Positions 15,983-25,737 of a stretch of 64,000 nt of DNA are shown here, in pieces. Below the pieces are notes generated by a model, which saw only the letters and a program-made list of their open reading frames with translations, did no database searches and was not told the DNA's origin. Source of the stretch: Glutamicibacter arilaitensis Re117. GTDB lineage: Bacteria; Actinomycetota; Actinomycetes; Actinomycetales; Micrococcaceae. The DNA lies in the NCBI RefSeq assembly GCF_000197735.1, contig NC_014550.1, positions 3,596,001 through 3,660,000 of the forward strand, given 5' to 3'. Both the position numbers and the translations under genes were made by a program. Position 1 is the first letter of the stretch; each line of letters opens with the position of its first letter.

Positions 15983-17431
15983 GGCTCTTCAGGATTGAGG
16001 GTGTAAACGCCGTCTAAACCCACCGGTCTCCAACAACGACCGGGCGATATAGTGCGCCAGATTCTTGAACCCCAACGCGATACCTCGCAGATGCTCCAAC
16101 CTGCCATTCAAAGCCTCGGTAGGACCATTCGAACTACCAATATGATCAAAGTACGCGAGAATGTCCGTCTTCCTCCTGCGCAGGGTGCCGCCGAGCTTTT
16201 TCAGCTCCGGCAACCCTTTCGGTACCTTCGTGCCAACTTCGTTGATCAGTTGCTCCAAGGCCCACCGTCCGACCTCGGGCTTCGGTTGCCGGTAGGCATC
16301 CACCATCTTCTGATACACGCTCCAGACCAATTGAACCGGCTCATACTCCGGCTCCTTGAACAGGTCTTCAAGCTTGGTCTTCTGCTTTTCCGTAGCCAAG
16401 GATAGTCCCGTGGTCAGCGTTCGCCTGCACTTGTAAAGCGGGTCATCCTTGCGTCCTCGACGCCCATGTTGCTCACGTTGAATCCGTTGCCGGGTCTGGT
16501 CCAGCGCCTCGGAACCTAGTTTGACTACATGGAATGGATCCAACACCTCCACCGCGTGGGGTAGCTCCTCGACGGCAGCTGTTTTGAAGCCGGTGAAACC
16601 GTCCATTGCGACGACTTCAATGCCCTGTTTCCATTGTTCTTCTTGATCAGCCAGCCAGGTTTTGAATACAGCTTTGGATCTTCCAGGGACCATGTCGATC
16701 AGTCGTGCGGTACCGGTGCCGTCACGCACCGCGGTGAGGTCCACAATCACGGTGACGTATTTGTCGCCGGTTCGGGTATGCCGCCAAACATGTTCATCGA
16801 CTCCCAGCACTTTGACCCCGTCGAAGCGGGTTGGATCATCAATCAGTAAGCGTTGACCTTCAGCCAGCACAGCCTCATTGGCGGTATTCCAGGTGACGCC
16901 GAGGCCTTCGGCAATTCGGGAGACTGACAAGTGGTGGCAGACCAGTCCAACCAGCGCCCAGCGTAGCCCGGTCCTGCTGATTTTCTGGCGTGGCGCTACT
17001 GCTTGGGACAGCTCTTCACGCCAGACTCGTTGGCAATTGGCGCAACGGTAGCGGCGGTGTTTGATGACTAGGACAGTGGGACGCCAGCCCAATGGTTCGT
17101 GGGCGAGGCGGCGGGTGACGGTATCGCGTGGAATGCCTGCTGCTCCGCAGGTTTGGCACCAAGGGATCGGGTTGGTGACGTGGCAGAGGATTTCGGCTTT
17201 CGCTGCGCTCAGGTGTTGCCCGATTGCGGTCAGTCCCAAGCCGTCAAGATTGGTGAAAGTGGTGAGGTCTGGTGCGGTGAAGGTAGGATTGAGCAACGTC
17301 GAGGTCTTTCGAAAATGGCTAGTGTAGTAACTTCCATTCTTCTGGAAGACCTCGACTTTTTCGTGCTCGGCGACATGCCCGGGAATCGGGGTGTTGGTTT
17401 CAGGTGGTTACACTCTTATTCCTGAAGAGCC
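15983..17431 (-). mobile_element. ISL3 family insertion sequence, complete copy (1449 bp)
   Basis: Ends are GGCTCTTCAGGATTGAGGG on the left and, as reverse complement, GGCTCTTCAGGAATAAGAG on the right. The right end is followed by ACTTTCGT, matching the bases before the truncated outer copy. A third copy with the same length and end sequence is at 57720-59168. It lies downstream of the adhesin gene and separates it from its probable terminator. Confidence 0.95.
15989..17296 (-). CDS. ISL3 family transposase
   Basis: A 435-aa DDE transposase. The N-terminal zinc-ribbon has CQTCG and YRCANCQRVW; a helix-turn-helix follows (LSVSRIAEGLGVTWNTAN), then the DDE domain with LGVDEHVWRH (first Asp), AMDGFTGF (second Asp) and a C-terminal Glu in SNGPTEALNGRLEHLRG. 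The family cuts and pastes with 8-bp duplications. Length is normal (about 430 aa). The frame is intact, so this copy can supply activity to all ISL3 copies here. Confidence 0.95.
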   Translation of the reverse strand: MLNPTFTAPDLTTFTNLDGLGLTAIGQHLSAAKAEILCHVTNPIPWCQTCGAAGIPRDTVTRRLAHEPLGWRPTVLVIKHRRYRCANCQRVWREELSQAVAPRQKISRTGLRWALVGLVCHHLSVSRIAEGLGVTWNTANEAVLAEGQRLLIDDPTRFDGVKVLGVDEHVWRHTRTGDKYVTVIVDLTAVRDGTGTARLIDMVPGRSKAVFKTWLADQEEQWKQGIEVVAMDGFTGFKTAAVEELPHAVEVLDPFHVVKLGSEALDQTRQRIQREQHGRRGRKDDPLYKCRRTLTTGLSLATEKQKTKLEDLFKEPEYEPVQLVWSVYQKMVDAYRQPKPEVGRWALEQLINEVGTKVPKGLPELKKLGGTLRRRKTDILAYFDHIGSSNGPTEALNGRLEHLRGIALGFKNLAHYIARSLLETGGFRRRLHPQS

Positions 17432-17439
17432 ACTTTCGT
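17432..17439. repeat. 8-bp target-site duplication, right copy
   Basis: ACTTTCGT, identical to 14800-14807. Confidence 0.93.
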
Positions 17440-17521
17440 CAACAGCCTAGATGGTCGATCTTACGACGATCGCTAGAGCCTGCTCGATGAACAGTTCATA
17501 GCCTCATTCGATTCATAGGCT

Positions 17522-20500
17522 TCAGCCATGACGGCGGTTGCTGCGCCGAGACATCAGCACACCGGCAGCTGCCAAGAGGAGTCCAGCAATCAACACGTAC
17601 ATCGCAGTGAACCCGGTGTCTGCAAGCTTGTCATCCTTTTCGGACGACTGCGGAGCTTCGGATGAGTCCTCAGTCGGAGTCGACTTCTGAACGACGTTTT
17701 CCTCGGCTTCATCGGATTCACTAGGTTCCGTAGAACCCACAGTCGAGTCAGTAGGCTCAGCCGGATCAGTCGAGTCAGTAGGCTCAGCCGGATCAGTCGA
17801 GTCAGTAGGCTCAGCCGGATCAGTCGAGTCAGTAGGCTCAACCGGATCAGTAGGCTCGGTCGGCTCAACAGTAGGTTCCGTAGGGTCCACAGTCGGCTCA
17901 GTCGGGTCAACAGTAGGTTCCGTAGGGTCCACAGTCGGCTCAGTCGGGTCAACAGTAGGTTCCGTAGGATCTACAGTCGGCTCGGTCGGCTCAACAGGCT
18001 CAGTCGGGTCAACAGTAGGTTCCGTAGGATCCACAGTCGGCTCAGTCGGGTCAACAGTAGGTTCCGTAGGATCCACAGTCGGCTCAGTCGGGTCAACAGT
18101 AGGTTCCGTAGGATCCACAGTCGGCTCAGTCGGGTCAACAGTAGGTTCCGTAGGATCCACAGTCGGCTCAGTCGGGTCAACAGTAGGTTCCGTAGGATCC
18201 ACAGTCGGCTCAGTCGGGTCAACAGTAGGTTCCGTAGGATCCACAGTCGGCTCGGTCGGATCCACAGTCGGCTCAGTCGGGTCAACAGTAGGTTCCGTAG
18301 GATCCACAGTCGGCTCAGTCGGATCCACAGTCGGTTCCGTAGGATCCACAGTCGGCTCAGTCGGATCCACAGTCGGCTCAGTCGGATCCACAGTCGGCTC
18401 AGTCGGATCCACAGTCGGCTCGGTCGGCTCAACAGGCTCAGTCGGGTCAACAGTAGGTTCCGTCGGATCCACAGTCGGCTCGGTCGGCTCAACAGGCTCG
18501 GTCGGGACTGGCTTGACGACAAATCCGAAGTCCAGGGTTGGATCGCGGTCGCCGTCGTTGGTCAGCCCCTCGGACTTGGCTTCCCAAGTCGAGGAATCGC
18601 CTTCGCGATCGGTGCCGTTCTCAACCGTTGGAACATAAGGAGCCAATGGCTCCTTGGAAGCTTCCTGGTCGATAATCACGGTGTACGACTGTCCGTCTTC
18701 GAGAACCGGAAGATTCTCGAAGGTGTAGAAGCCGTTTTCGTCGGTGGTGGTCGGTCCTACAGGATCACCGTTAACATCGATCACCGGTTCGCCCTCAGGG
18801 CCAACCAGGGTGAGAACGACGTTTTCGATCCCAGGCTCGGCATCGTCCTGGATGCCATCCTTGTTCTCATCAACCCAGACGTAGTCGCCAACAGAAACCT
18901 TCGGTTCCTGCTTCAGGACTACACCGGCATCCCACGTCGGGTCGATACCCTCGGTAGCCTTGACTTCCTGATCAGAGTATTCCTTGGTCAGGGCGGTGTT
19001 CTGCTCGTCCAGGGTGAACTTGATGGTCAGGCCGGTCTGCGGATCAGCATCCGAGTCGGTGGCATCATCCTCGCCAGCATCCTGCGAAGTGAACTCGTAC
19101 TTCGCAGCCTGCTCTTCGGTCAGCTCGAACTTCACCTGGTAATCGCCAGCTGGCAATTCATCGAAGATATAGCGGCCGTTGGCATCGGTGGCCGTCTCGC
19201 TGACGACCTCGCCATTGCCATCAAGTAGAGCGACCTTGACGCCTTCAAGGACCTCGGCATCACCCTGGACGCCGTCCTTGTTGCCATCAACCCAAACGTA
19301 GTCGCCTACGGCAAAGGTCTTGGCCGGCGCCTCTCCCGGGACGTTGTAGAAGACGGCGGCTTCGGACGAGCCGTCCGCGGCAACGGTGACCTCCAGCAGT
19401 TCTTCGGAAAGCTCATACCCTGCTGGGGCAACGACTTCCTTGACCTTGTAGGTGCCTGGGGCGGGAACCGTCACGTTCTTGATTTCCTCGCCGGAAGCCA
19501 CGCGCAGGGCACCGTCCATGACAAAGACATCATCGACGACAACCGTGCCTTCAGCGTCCAGGATCTGGAAGCGGGCGTTCTCATCCGAGATGACGTTGAG
19601 AGTATCTTCTGCATCGACCTTGGAAATAGACAGCGGGTAGCCATCGGTCGGCGTAATCGTTGCCTTCGTGCTGCCGATGATGTTCTCGATTGCCACGTCT
19701 GCTTCGAAATCAACGATCTCGACGAGGACGTTCACCGAGGCAGCACCCTGCGAGGCATCAAGTACCGTACCCTGCTTCTGGTACAGCACCACGGTGCCGG
19801 ACGGAGCATCGGCGCTCGGAGCGTCGTAGCGGGCCTGGACGTTGCCCTTCAGGTCCTGGACATCCATGCTCGCATTGATGTGGGAATCAACGCTGGAATC
19901 CGGGACGAACCCGAGGAATTTCATTCCCGCTGGCAGCACGTCAACGACGTCGAAGATCTTGACACCGGTGTAGTTGCCGTGGGGAATCAGTGCCACGTTG
20001 TATACGTACTTCGGCTGGACCAGTTTCCCGTCCGGATCGACTTCAGCGCGAAGATTCTGGGTCCAGTCCTGGTTCGGGCTGTCGCGCACGCTCTTGCGGA
20101 TCTCCGCTTCGTCGCCGTACGAGGTCGCTTCGCTCACGGCCTCGGACCAGTACAACGCCTTGCCGTCTTCGCCGAAGAGGGTGGCCTTGTTCTTGATCTG
20201 CAAGGTCTGCTTTCCAGCGAATTCCTTGGTGTTCAGCGTCAGGTCAAGGGAGAACTGCTTGTCGATTCCCCACTCGGCGACCTTGCCGGCGCCGGCTTCG
20301 CTCAGCTTGATGACCAGCTGCTGCTGGTCATTGAGCGAGACAGTGAAATCTTCGGGCGCCATGGTGCGCCACCATTCGTAGGTGGCGGTAATCTGCGAGG
20401 CAATCTGCTCGAGGTCGCTGACCTCGAAGACCTTGGTGTCCACGTAGTCGATGATCGTGCTCTTGGTCAGGTCGATGCCCTTGCCTGCCCCAACGGTAAA

Positions 20501-22252
20501 GGTGTACTTCACCGGAGCCGAAGTGCCGGGATCAATCTCGACCATGGCTGCATCGCTCCTCTTCTTGAAGTAGTTCGGTGCGTTGAACCCTTCCTCATTG
20601 GATTCCTGGGCCAGCAGGTTCACAACGTTGTTGTACCCATTCTTGCCCGGCCCGTATTCCGTGTTCAGTTTCCATTCGGCGCGGTTTGCCAGCTGGTACT
20701 TGCTTTGGCCCGGTACATCGGTCCAGCCTTTGGAAAGGCCGCTGACGGTGTGGATCGTGGCCTTCGCGCTGACCGATACATTCAGATCGGTTCCCTTGCC
20801 GATGTTGATGTGCATCTTCTGGCCCTCAACGAAGTACGTTCCCACGTAGTCGTCGCCGGCAAAAGCGGCCAGGGCGACCGGAGCAATCTGCTCCAGCTCG
20901 ATGCCCGTAGCGGTCACGAAGGAAGGGTCCCCGGTATTCCAGGTGGCTTGGGTCGGCAATGCATCGGAGATGATGACGTTATCCGTCAGAGTCTTCTTGA
21001 CGTTGGAACCGTCCCAGGAGCGCAGATCCGAGGCGATGGTATAAGTGATGTCCTGGGCGGGATCCAGGGTGCCGTCCTCGGCAGGATCGACGTTCTGCGA
21101 GCTCCAGTTAGCGCTCTTCTTCAGTCCGCCGCTGTTCGGTCCGGGCAGGCCGGAAACGGTACCGGCGATGTTTCCGCCGATGCTCATGGTCGCTTCGCGG
21201 TCCGCCTCACCCAAGGTTGCGGTGTTCTTCAGGTTGACGCGGTAGCTGCCGCCATTTTCCTTGTTGACCTTGTCCGCTTCGGCCTGCAGCTGTGCTTCCA
21301 GGGCTGCGCGTGCGGACTCATCGGCAACGGCGGCCTTGTAGGTGATCACGGTCTGGGAAGGACCTGGCAGATCCAGCTCGCCAGCAAAGGTACTCCCGTT
21401 GACGACGGGGGCGAATTCCACGGCGGATTGGGCCTTGTTCAAGCCGTTCTCGTCCCAGGTGCTTTGCGCCGCGGTGAACGAGCCCGCTATATAAGACATG
21501 GTTTCCGGCAGGACATCGGAAATTGCATAGCCCGGATTAGCGGCATTGGTGCCAACGGTGAGGGTGTACTCCACTGGCGCACCGATGACCGCCGGGTCAA
21601 CGCTGACCTTCTGGGTATCCGGATCGTATTTCATGAACTTGTTCAGATTGCCGTTTTTGGAAATGTGCTTGCTCGAGCCGTCATTCACGTTGGCGAATTC
21701 GTCGCCGCCGTTCTTGATGATCACCTCAAGCGAGCTCTCTTCGCCGTCAACCGACCAGGAGATCTTATCCAGCGAGCTGTTTTCGACCGGGTTCACTACG
21801 AAATCCAGGGCGAGGACGCCCTGGCCGCTGCCAGCGGGCCATGGGTCGGCGAAGGTCACCAGCACGGTGTTCGGATCATTGGGATCCTGCTGGATGGACT
21901 TCACCGCATCATTGCCGGCCGGAACAGAAGCCACGGACACGTTCGCACCGAGCTTGATGGCCACGGTCGATCCCGGAACCACCTTGGTTCCGTCGTACTG
22001 GAGCATCATGGTCAGCTGCTGGTTCTCGGTGACTACGGATGTGCCATCGAATTTCTCGTTGCCGAGATTGACATCAACGCTGATACCGGGAGTCGCGGCC
22101 GCAGCGATGGTTCCACCCATACCCATCACCGAACCGAAGGACAATAGCACGGCCAGCATGATTGCCAGGACCGAGCGCAGTGCGCCACTGGTTCTAATGG
22201 GTAATTGATCTGGTGTGGATGCATCTCCAGACGCAGAACGCCGTCTATACAT
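17522..22252 (-). CDS. Large wall-anchored adhesin with Cna/SdrD-type domains and LADTG signal
   Basis: A 1576-aa surface protein. Long signal peptide (about 1-53, helix LAIMLAVLLSFGSVMG). Then several isopeptide/DUF11-like modules (VEYTLTVG near 230, VKYTFTVG near 590, YVYNVALIPHG near 770), a SpaA-like domain (about 880-975), two SdrD-B-type domains starting near 979 and 1119 (each with VGDYVWVD.NKDG), a stalk of about 260 residues of EPTVDPT repeats, and a C-terminal sorting signal LADTG, helix and RRSNRRHG tail. LAXTG is the form used by class E sortases of high-GC actinobacteria. ATG 22252 follows GGAGGACACAATAA. It probably mediates attachment or biofilm formation. No sortase gene is in the window. 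Confidence 0.92.
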   Translation of the reverse strand: MYRRRSASGDASTPDQLPIRTSGALRSVLAIMLAVLLSFGSVMGMGGTIAAAATPGISVDVNLGNEKFDGTSVVTENQQLTMMLQYDGTKVVPGSTVAIKLGANVSVASVPAGNDAVKSIQQDPNDPNTVLVTFADPWPAGSGQGVLALDFVVNPVENSSLDKISWSVDGEESSLEVIIKNGGDEFANVNDGSSKHISKNGNLNKFMKYDPDTQKVSVDPAVIGAPVEYTLTVGTNAANPGYAISDVLPETMSYIAGSFTAAQSTWDENGLNKAQSAVEFAPVVNGSTFAGELDLPGPSQTVITYKAAVADESARAALEAQLQAEADKVNKENGGSYRVNLKNTATLGEADREATMSIGGNIAGTVSGLPGPNSGGLKKSANWSSQNVDPAEDGTLDPAQDITYTIASDLRSWDGSNVKKTLTDNVIISDALPTQATWNTGDPSFVTATGIELEQIAPVALAAFAGDDYVGTYFVEGQKMHINIGKGTDLNVSVSAKATIHTVSGLSKGWTDVPGQSKYQLANRAEWKLNTEYGPGKNGYNNVVNLLAQESNEEGFNAPNYFKKRSDAAMVEIDPGTSAPVKYTFTVGAGKGIDLTKSTIIDYVDTKVFEVSDLEQIASQITATYEWWRTMAPEDFTVSLNDQQQLVIKLSEAGAGKVAEWGIDKQFSLDLTLNTKEFAGKQTLQIKNKATLFGEDGKALYWSEAVSEATSYGDEAEIRKSVRDSPNQDWTQNLRAEVDPDGKLVQPKYVYNVALIPHGNYTGVKIFDVVDVLPAGMKFLGFVPDSSVDSHINASMDVQDLKGNVQARYDAPSADAPSGTVVLYQKQGTVLDASQGAASVNVLVEIVDFEADVAIENIIGSTKATITPTDGYPLSISKVDAEDTLNVISDENARFQILDAEGTVVVDDVFVMDGALRVASGEEIKNVTVPAPGTYKVKEVVAPAGYELSEELLEVTVAADGSSEAAVFYNVPGEAPAKTFAVGDYVWVDGNKDGVQGDAEVLEGVKVALLDGNGEVVSETATDANGRYIFDELPAGDYQVKFELTEEQAAKYEFTSQDAGEDDATDSDADPQTGLTIKFTLDEQNTALTKEYSDQEVKATEGIDPTWDAGVVLKQEPKVSVGDYVWVDENKDGIQDDAEPGIENVVLTLVGPEGEPVIDVNGDPVGPTTTDENGFYTFENLPVLEDGQSYTVIIDQEASKEPLAPYVPTVENGTDREGDSSTWEAKSEGLTNDGDRDPTLDFGFVVKPVPTEPVEPTEPTVDPTEPTVDPTEPVEPTEPTVDPTEPTVDPTEPTVDPTEPTVDPTEPTVDPTEPTVDPTEPTVDPTEPTVDPTEPTVDPTEPTVDPTEPTVDPTEPTVDPTEPTVDPTEPTVDPTEPTVDPTEPTVDPTEPTVDPTEPTVDPTEPTVDPTEPTVDPTEPVEPTEPTVDPTEPTVDPTEPTVDPTEPTVDPTEPTVDPTEPTVEPTEPTDPVEPTDSTDPAEPTDSTDPAEPTDSTDPAEPTDSTVGSTEPSESDEAEENVVQKSTPTEDSSEAPQSSEKDDKLADTGFTAMYVLIAGLLLAAAGVLMSRRSNRRHG
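17720..18510. repeat. Tandem repeat coding for EPTVDPT stalk
   Basis: About 790 bases of 21-base units (AACAGTAGGTTCCGTAGGATC-like forms alternating with CAGTCGGCTCAGTCGG) in the adhesin gene. Blocks are nearly identical in DNA, so copy number is likely to vary between strains. Confidence 0.92.
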
Positions 22253-22738
22253 TTATTGTGTCCTCCGGGAATGTACGAGTTCAATCGGATTCAGGATTTT
22301 TCCTTAGGCCAACTAGAACCATAACCGCGCGAGAATCACCCGGGATTTGACGTGCGAACCATAATTTTCAGCTCTTTCACATGTACCGGATCCATTACCG
22401 AGCCCGCGTTCCCGGTATGCGTTCCCCGCCGGATGCAGAGACCTGGGGCTTCCCTTTGCGCCCCTGGCTTCCCAGTCAGAGACCTGGATGGAGGAAAATG
22501 CTCCGAATAAGCAAGCTAACCGGGGTTTCCGCACCATTCGACAGCATTTGCTGGTCCTCGATTCGCGGCTGCGACGGGCAGGCGAGAAACCAGCCAACGA
22601 TCTCGCTTGGGGTAATGCGGGCCACAAATGCCTATCACGCTGCGCCTAGCCACAGAATTGGCCCTCCGGTGCAATTTCAGATCCGCGTTTAATCGTTTCA
22701 CCCTGGAATTCACCCTTCTGGCCAATTCTTCCTAGGAT
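22253..22738. promoter_or_regulatory. Intergenic region upstream of the adhesin (486 nt)
   Basis: No supported gene. It holds the adhesin promoter. TCAGGATTTTTCC at 22291-22303 (minus strand GGAAAAATCCTGA, 39-51 bases before the ATG) is identical to a site upstream of the sigma-factor fusion gene at 9452-9464. No clear terminator is visible for the LuxR-type gene whose 3' end is at 22739. Confidence 0.5.
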
Positions 22739-25045
22739 TCAAAGCCCCAAGGTCCGTGCTTGGAGCAGCATTTGTTCCAGGCTCGTTGCCCCAAGTTTCC
22801 GGTACAGGCTTCGGATTTGGGTCTTGATGGTGTTCTCCGACCGGAAAGTTTCTTCGGCTATTTCCTTCCGGCTCTTTCCCTCGCGCAGGTGCCAGAGCAC
22901 CTCCCGTTCACGGGGTGTGAGTGCGGGCCGGGCAACGGGCCCGGAATGCTGTTCGCCAGCCAACCGGGTGAGTCGATGGTCGAATTCCGGAGCGAGTTCA
23001 AGCAGGCTGCCGATCGCAGTCCAGCCGGGAATCAGTTTGAGCATAGCAATTTCATAAAGGCCGCCTGAATCCTCATGGATCAGCCGGATCATCGCGACAC
23101 TCTCGCCGGTTGGTCCTGCCGCGCTGCGCGCAATGATTTCCGCATACTTGGCCAAGTTGCTGCCAACGCGAAGCCCCATGGATTCCCTGCCGTGGCGCAG
23201 CTGTGCCATGGCCGCGTCCGGATCGCCATCGACAAGGTTCTTCACTGCCAGCAATGCCGGATCGATTGCGCTGCGGTCGAACTCTTCGGAAAAATAGGAA
23301 CGTTCGAGCAGTGCGACGGCGGCCAGAATGTCATCAAGCAGCCCTCGCGCCAGCGGAGCTCGCGACGACGCGGAACGTTGCCTGCGCAGTTGGAGGATGA
23401 GTTTTTCCGCTGCGGATGGCAGGCCCAGGATGATCTTCTCTGCGGCTAGCAAGTAGGCGTGCACCGGCCACAATTCGTTCATGTCAGGGGTTCGGGGAAG
23501 CTTTGACAGCTCGAATCGCACCAGTTCCGCGTCGAGGGTCCTCAGCGCAAGGCACGCGCGAGCCAGGATCGCTTCGCGATCCACACTCGCAATGTCCCGG
23601 CTCACTTGGGAAAGGTGCTGTTCGTGTTCGCTCAAGTAGCCAGCGGCGGCAGCGGCGTTGCCTTTCAGCGCATGCAGCAATGCAAGTTTTCCGGCCGAGC
23701 CTGAGAGCAAGAAAGCATTGCCGGTTCTCCGAGCGGATTCCAGCGCCAGTTCGTAGGATTGCTGCGCTTCAGTTCCCAGCCCGGCCATGAATAAGCTGTT
23801 GCCTGCCTGGGCCTGGGCCAGCGCTGCCAGTGTTGGCCTGACCGCATTGGCCGCATAGGCTTTGTGCAGCGCGTTGCGCATCCGCAGCGCCGCTTCCCCG
23901 GACTGGACATACATGCCGTTCATCCGCAGGTAGAGCATTTCCAGCAGGCCGATGCTTACCGCCCAGGCACCCGGGCTAAGGTAGTGCCGGTCCGCTTCCT
24001 GCCGCAGGGCTTGCGCCAGCTAATCTTTCTGGTATTCGTCAGCCAGATGCGGAGCTTGCAGGCCAGAATCGTTGCCCGTGAACTCGTCGAGAATCCTCAG
24101 GCCCAGCCCGAAGTAGGCGTTCTTCCCGGAGATAAAAGGCGGGATGCGCTGGGCCAGTTCGATGAACTTCGCGAAGTCCAGCAAGAGCAGCTCATTCCAG
24201 TGTCCAGTTACCAGCCGATTAAGCACGCTCCAGCGTTGCTGTTCAATTGCGGCATCCGCAGTGGCCTGTAGCCCGTGCACGCTGGTTACCGCTTCGAGCG
24301 ATGCCTCTTCGAGGAGCTCCATCCGCTGTGCACCGGCAGCTTGGATCCGCTCGCGCAGCAGAGCGCGCACCATCGATGGCATCAGCCACCCTTGTTCCGG
24401 ATGCTCCTGCAAGAGGCCAGCCTGGACCAGGTCGTTTAGGGTGTGAGGGTCGGAGCGGAAATGGCTGTAGAAGATTTCCACCGTTGATTGGTCGAAGACT
24501 GGCAGGATAGCGGCTTCTGACAAGTCCCATTCCGGATCGTGGTGCGCCAGCCAAGTGGAGAGTGCTGCACGCAGCTTCTGGCGTGCTGGATCAGCTAGGC
24601 GAGGATCACGCACCAGAAGCTGGACCGCCCCGAGCCACCCTCCGCAGTTGCTGTAGACCTCGGCGGCGGCTTCCCAGGAGCCGGCACCGTCTCCGAGCAT
24701 TGCGGCGATCTCAGCTTGATCCAAAAGCAGGTCGCGTTGCTGGGCAAAAAGGATCTTGGCCGTCAACGTCAAATGCCACACTGTATGCCCCGGCGCAAGC
24801 ACCACGGCAGCGTGGAGCTGCGGATCCTGGGCTAGCTGCAGGGAAATCTTCTCGAGTTCTTCCAGCGCTTCGTATGGGTGCTCCGAGAAATCATGGACGA
24901 CACCTTTTCGGTCGCCGATCCAGGATCTTGCAAACCAGGTCCGCCCGGTTTCGGGCGCTGCGCTCACCAGCAAGAGGCGTGACTCGGGATCTGCCCAGCG
25001 CAGGAAGCGCGGCAATGCCGGGTGCACCCGGGTTGTCTCAACCAC
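22739..25045 (-). pseudogene. MalT-like LuxR family regulator interrupted by an in-frame TAG
   Basis: One continuous frame of 768 codons broken only by TAG at 24020-24022. The first part (341 aa) has a degenerate nucleotide-binding start (SAAPETGRTW) and helical MalT-like sequence; the second part has TPR-like helices and a C-terminal LuxR helix-turn-helix (LTPREREVLWHLREGKSRKEIAEE, ENTIKTQIRSLYRKLGA). The stop follows EYQKD and precedes LAQALRQEADRHYL in the same frame; CAG to TAG is the simplest change. It could be a true nonsense mutation, a sequencing error or a read-through site. It lies upstream of, and in line with, the adhesin gene and may have controlled it. Confidence 0.88.
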
Positions 25046-25164
25046 CGCTACACCTCCAGGCCATTATCGCGCGGGCCAACCCGAGTGCAGCCCTGTCTAG
25101 ATATTGAGACTACCAATCTCGTCTTTGACTAACCACCGTGTGGCGGCCGCTCTAGCCGCGACCC

Positions 25165-25479
25165 TCATTGGCTGTCTTCGAAACCGCGGTTCAAGGTTCC
25201 TGGCCGGCGCAGATCCCCGAGCGGCGAAAGCACATCGATGCGCGGCGCGCGGCCCTGATTTGCCGGTTCCCCGGGACGAGCGAAATGAGCTGGCGAAGCA
25301 TAGCCGGTGCGCTTCTCGTTCCGGAGTTGGCGGCGCCAATGGACATAGGTCTTGATCCCGAAAGCCAGCAGCACGGCCATGACCACGAGCCCGAGGACTA
25401 CGGAGGCCTGGACGACCTCGCCCAGGGAAAGTTCGTCGACATCCTGGGTCAGCATCGAGGCAGCAGTATTCGCGATCAT
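25165..25479 (-). CDS. Small one-helix membrane protein, copy 1
   Basis: A 104-aa protein with a short outside N-terminus containing LTQDVDELSLGEVVQ, one membrane helix (about 25-48) and a long polar tail beginning GIKTYVHWRRQ. The same layout and the motif GEVVQ...GIKTYVHWRR occur in the protein at 34883-35194, so the two are paralogues. Family and function unknown to me. ATG 25479 follows AGGAATTGGGT; the TTG two codons upstream is less likely. Confidence 0.7.
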   Translation of the reverse strand: MIANTAASMLTQDVDELSLGEVVQASVVLGLVVMAVLLAFGIKTYVHWRRQLRNEKRTGYASPAHFARPGEPANQGRAPRIDVLSPLGDLRRPGTLNRGFEDSQ

Positions 25480-25682
25480 ACCCAATTCCTATTATCTAGA
25501 GTTGCGACTGCTTCATCCCCAAGTGGATGCCAGTCTATGGGCTGCATTGGCACAGTGGCCGGTGACACGGCAATCGATACGCGTTTGCTATCAATTGCTG
25601 GAACGCCCGGGAACCACGTGATGAATACGTTGCAAACCGCAGTGGTTCGCCGCTGCGGATCGGCTAGAGTTTCCAGCGGAAA

Positions 25683-25722
25683 ATGGCTTCGGCATCCTGC
25701 TTGCGCAGGATGCCGAAGCCAT
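25683..25722 (-). terminator. Terminator after allB
   Basis: Perfect 18-bp stem (ATGGCTTCGGCATCCTGC and complement) with a 4-base loop, followed by TTTT on the minus strand. It closes the hyi-glxR-gcl-allB transcript. Confidence 0.9.
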
Positions 25723-25737
25723 AGATCGTTGCGGAGC

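Noticed and set aside
17720-18510. Regular repeats that might suggest a CRISPR array
   Set aside because: Units are contiguous, in frame and coding; there are no unique spacers and no cas genes.
19880-22147. 755-aa frame opposite the adhesin gene
   Set aside because: High-GC antisense frame; the adhesin strand has signal peptide, domains and sorting signal, while this one shows no domain.
25130-25160. TGGCGGCCGCTCTAG, resembling a cloning-vector polylinker
   Set aside because: Only about 15 bases match and the flanks do not continue as vector; likely chance in GC-rich DNA.
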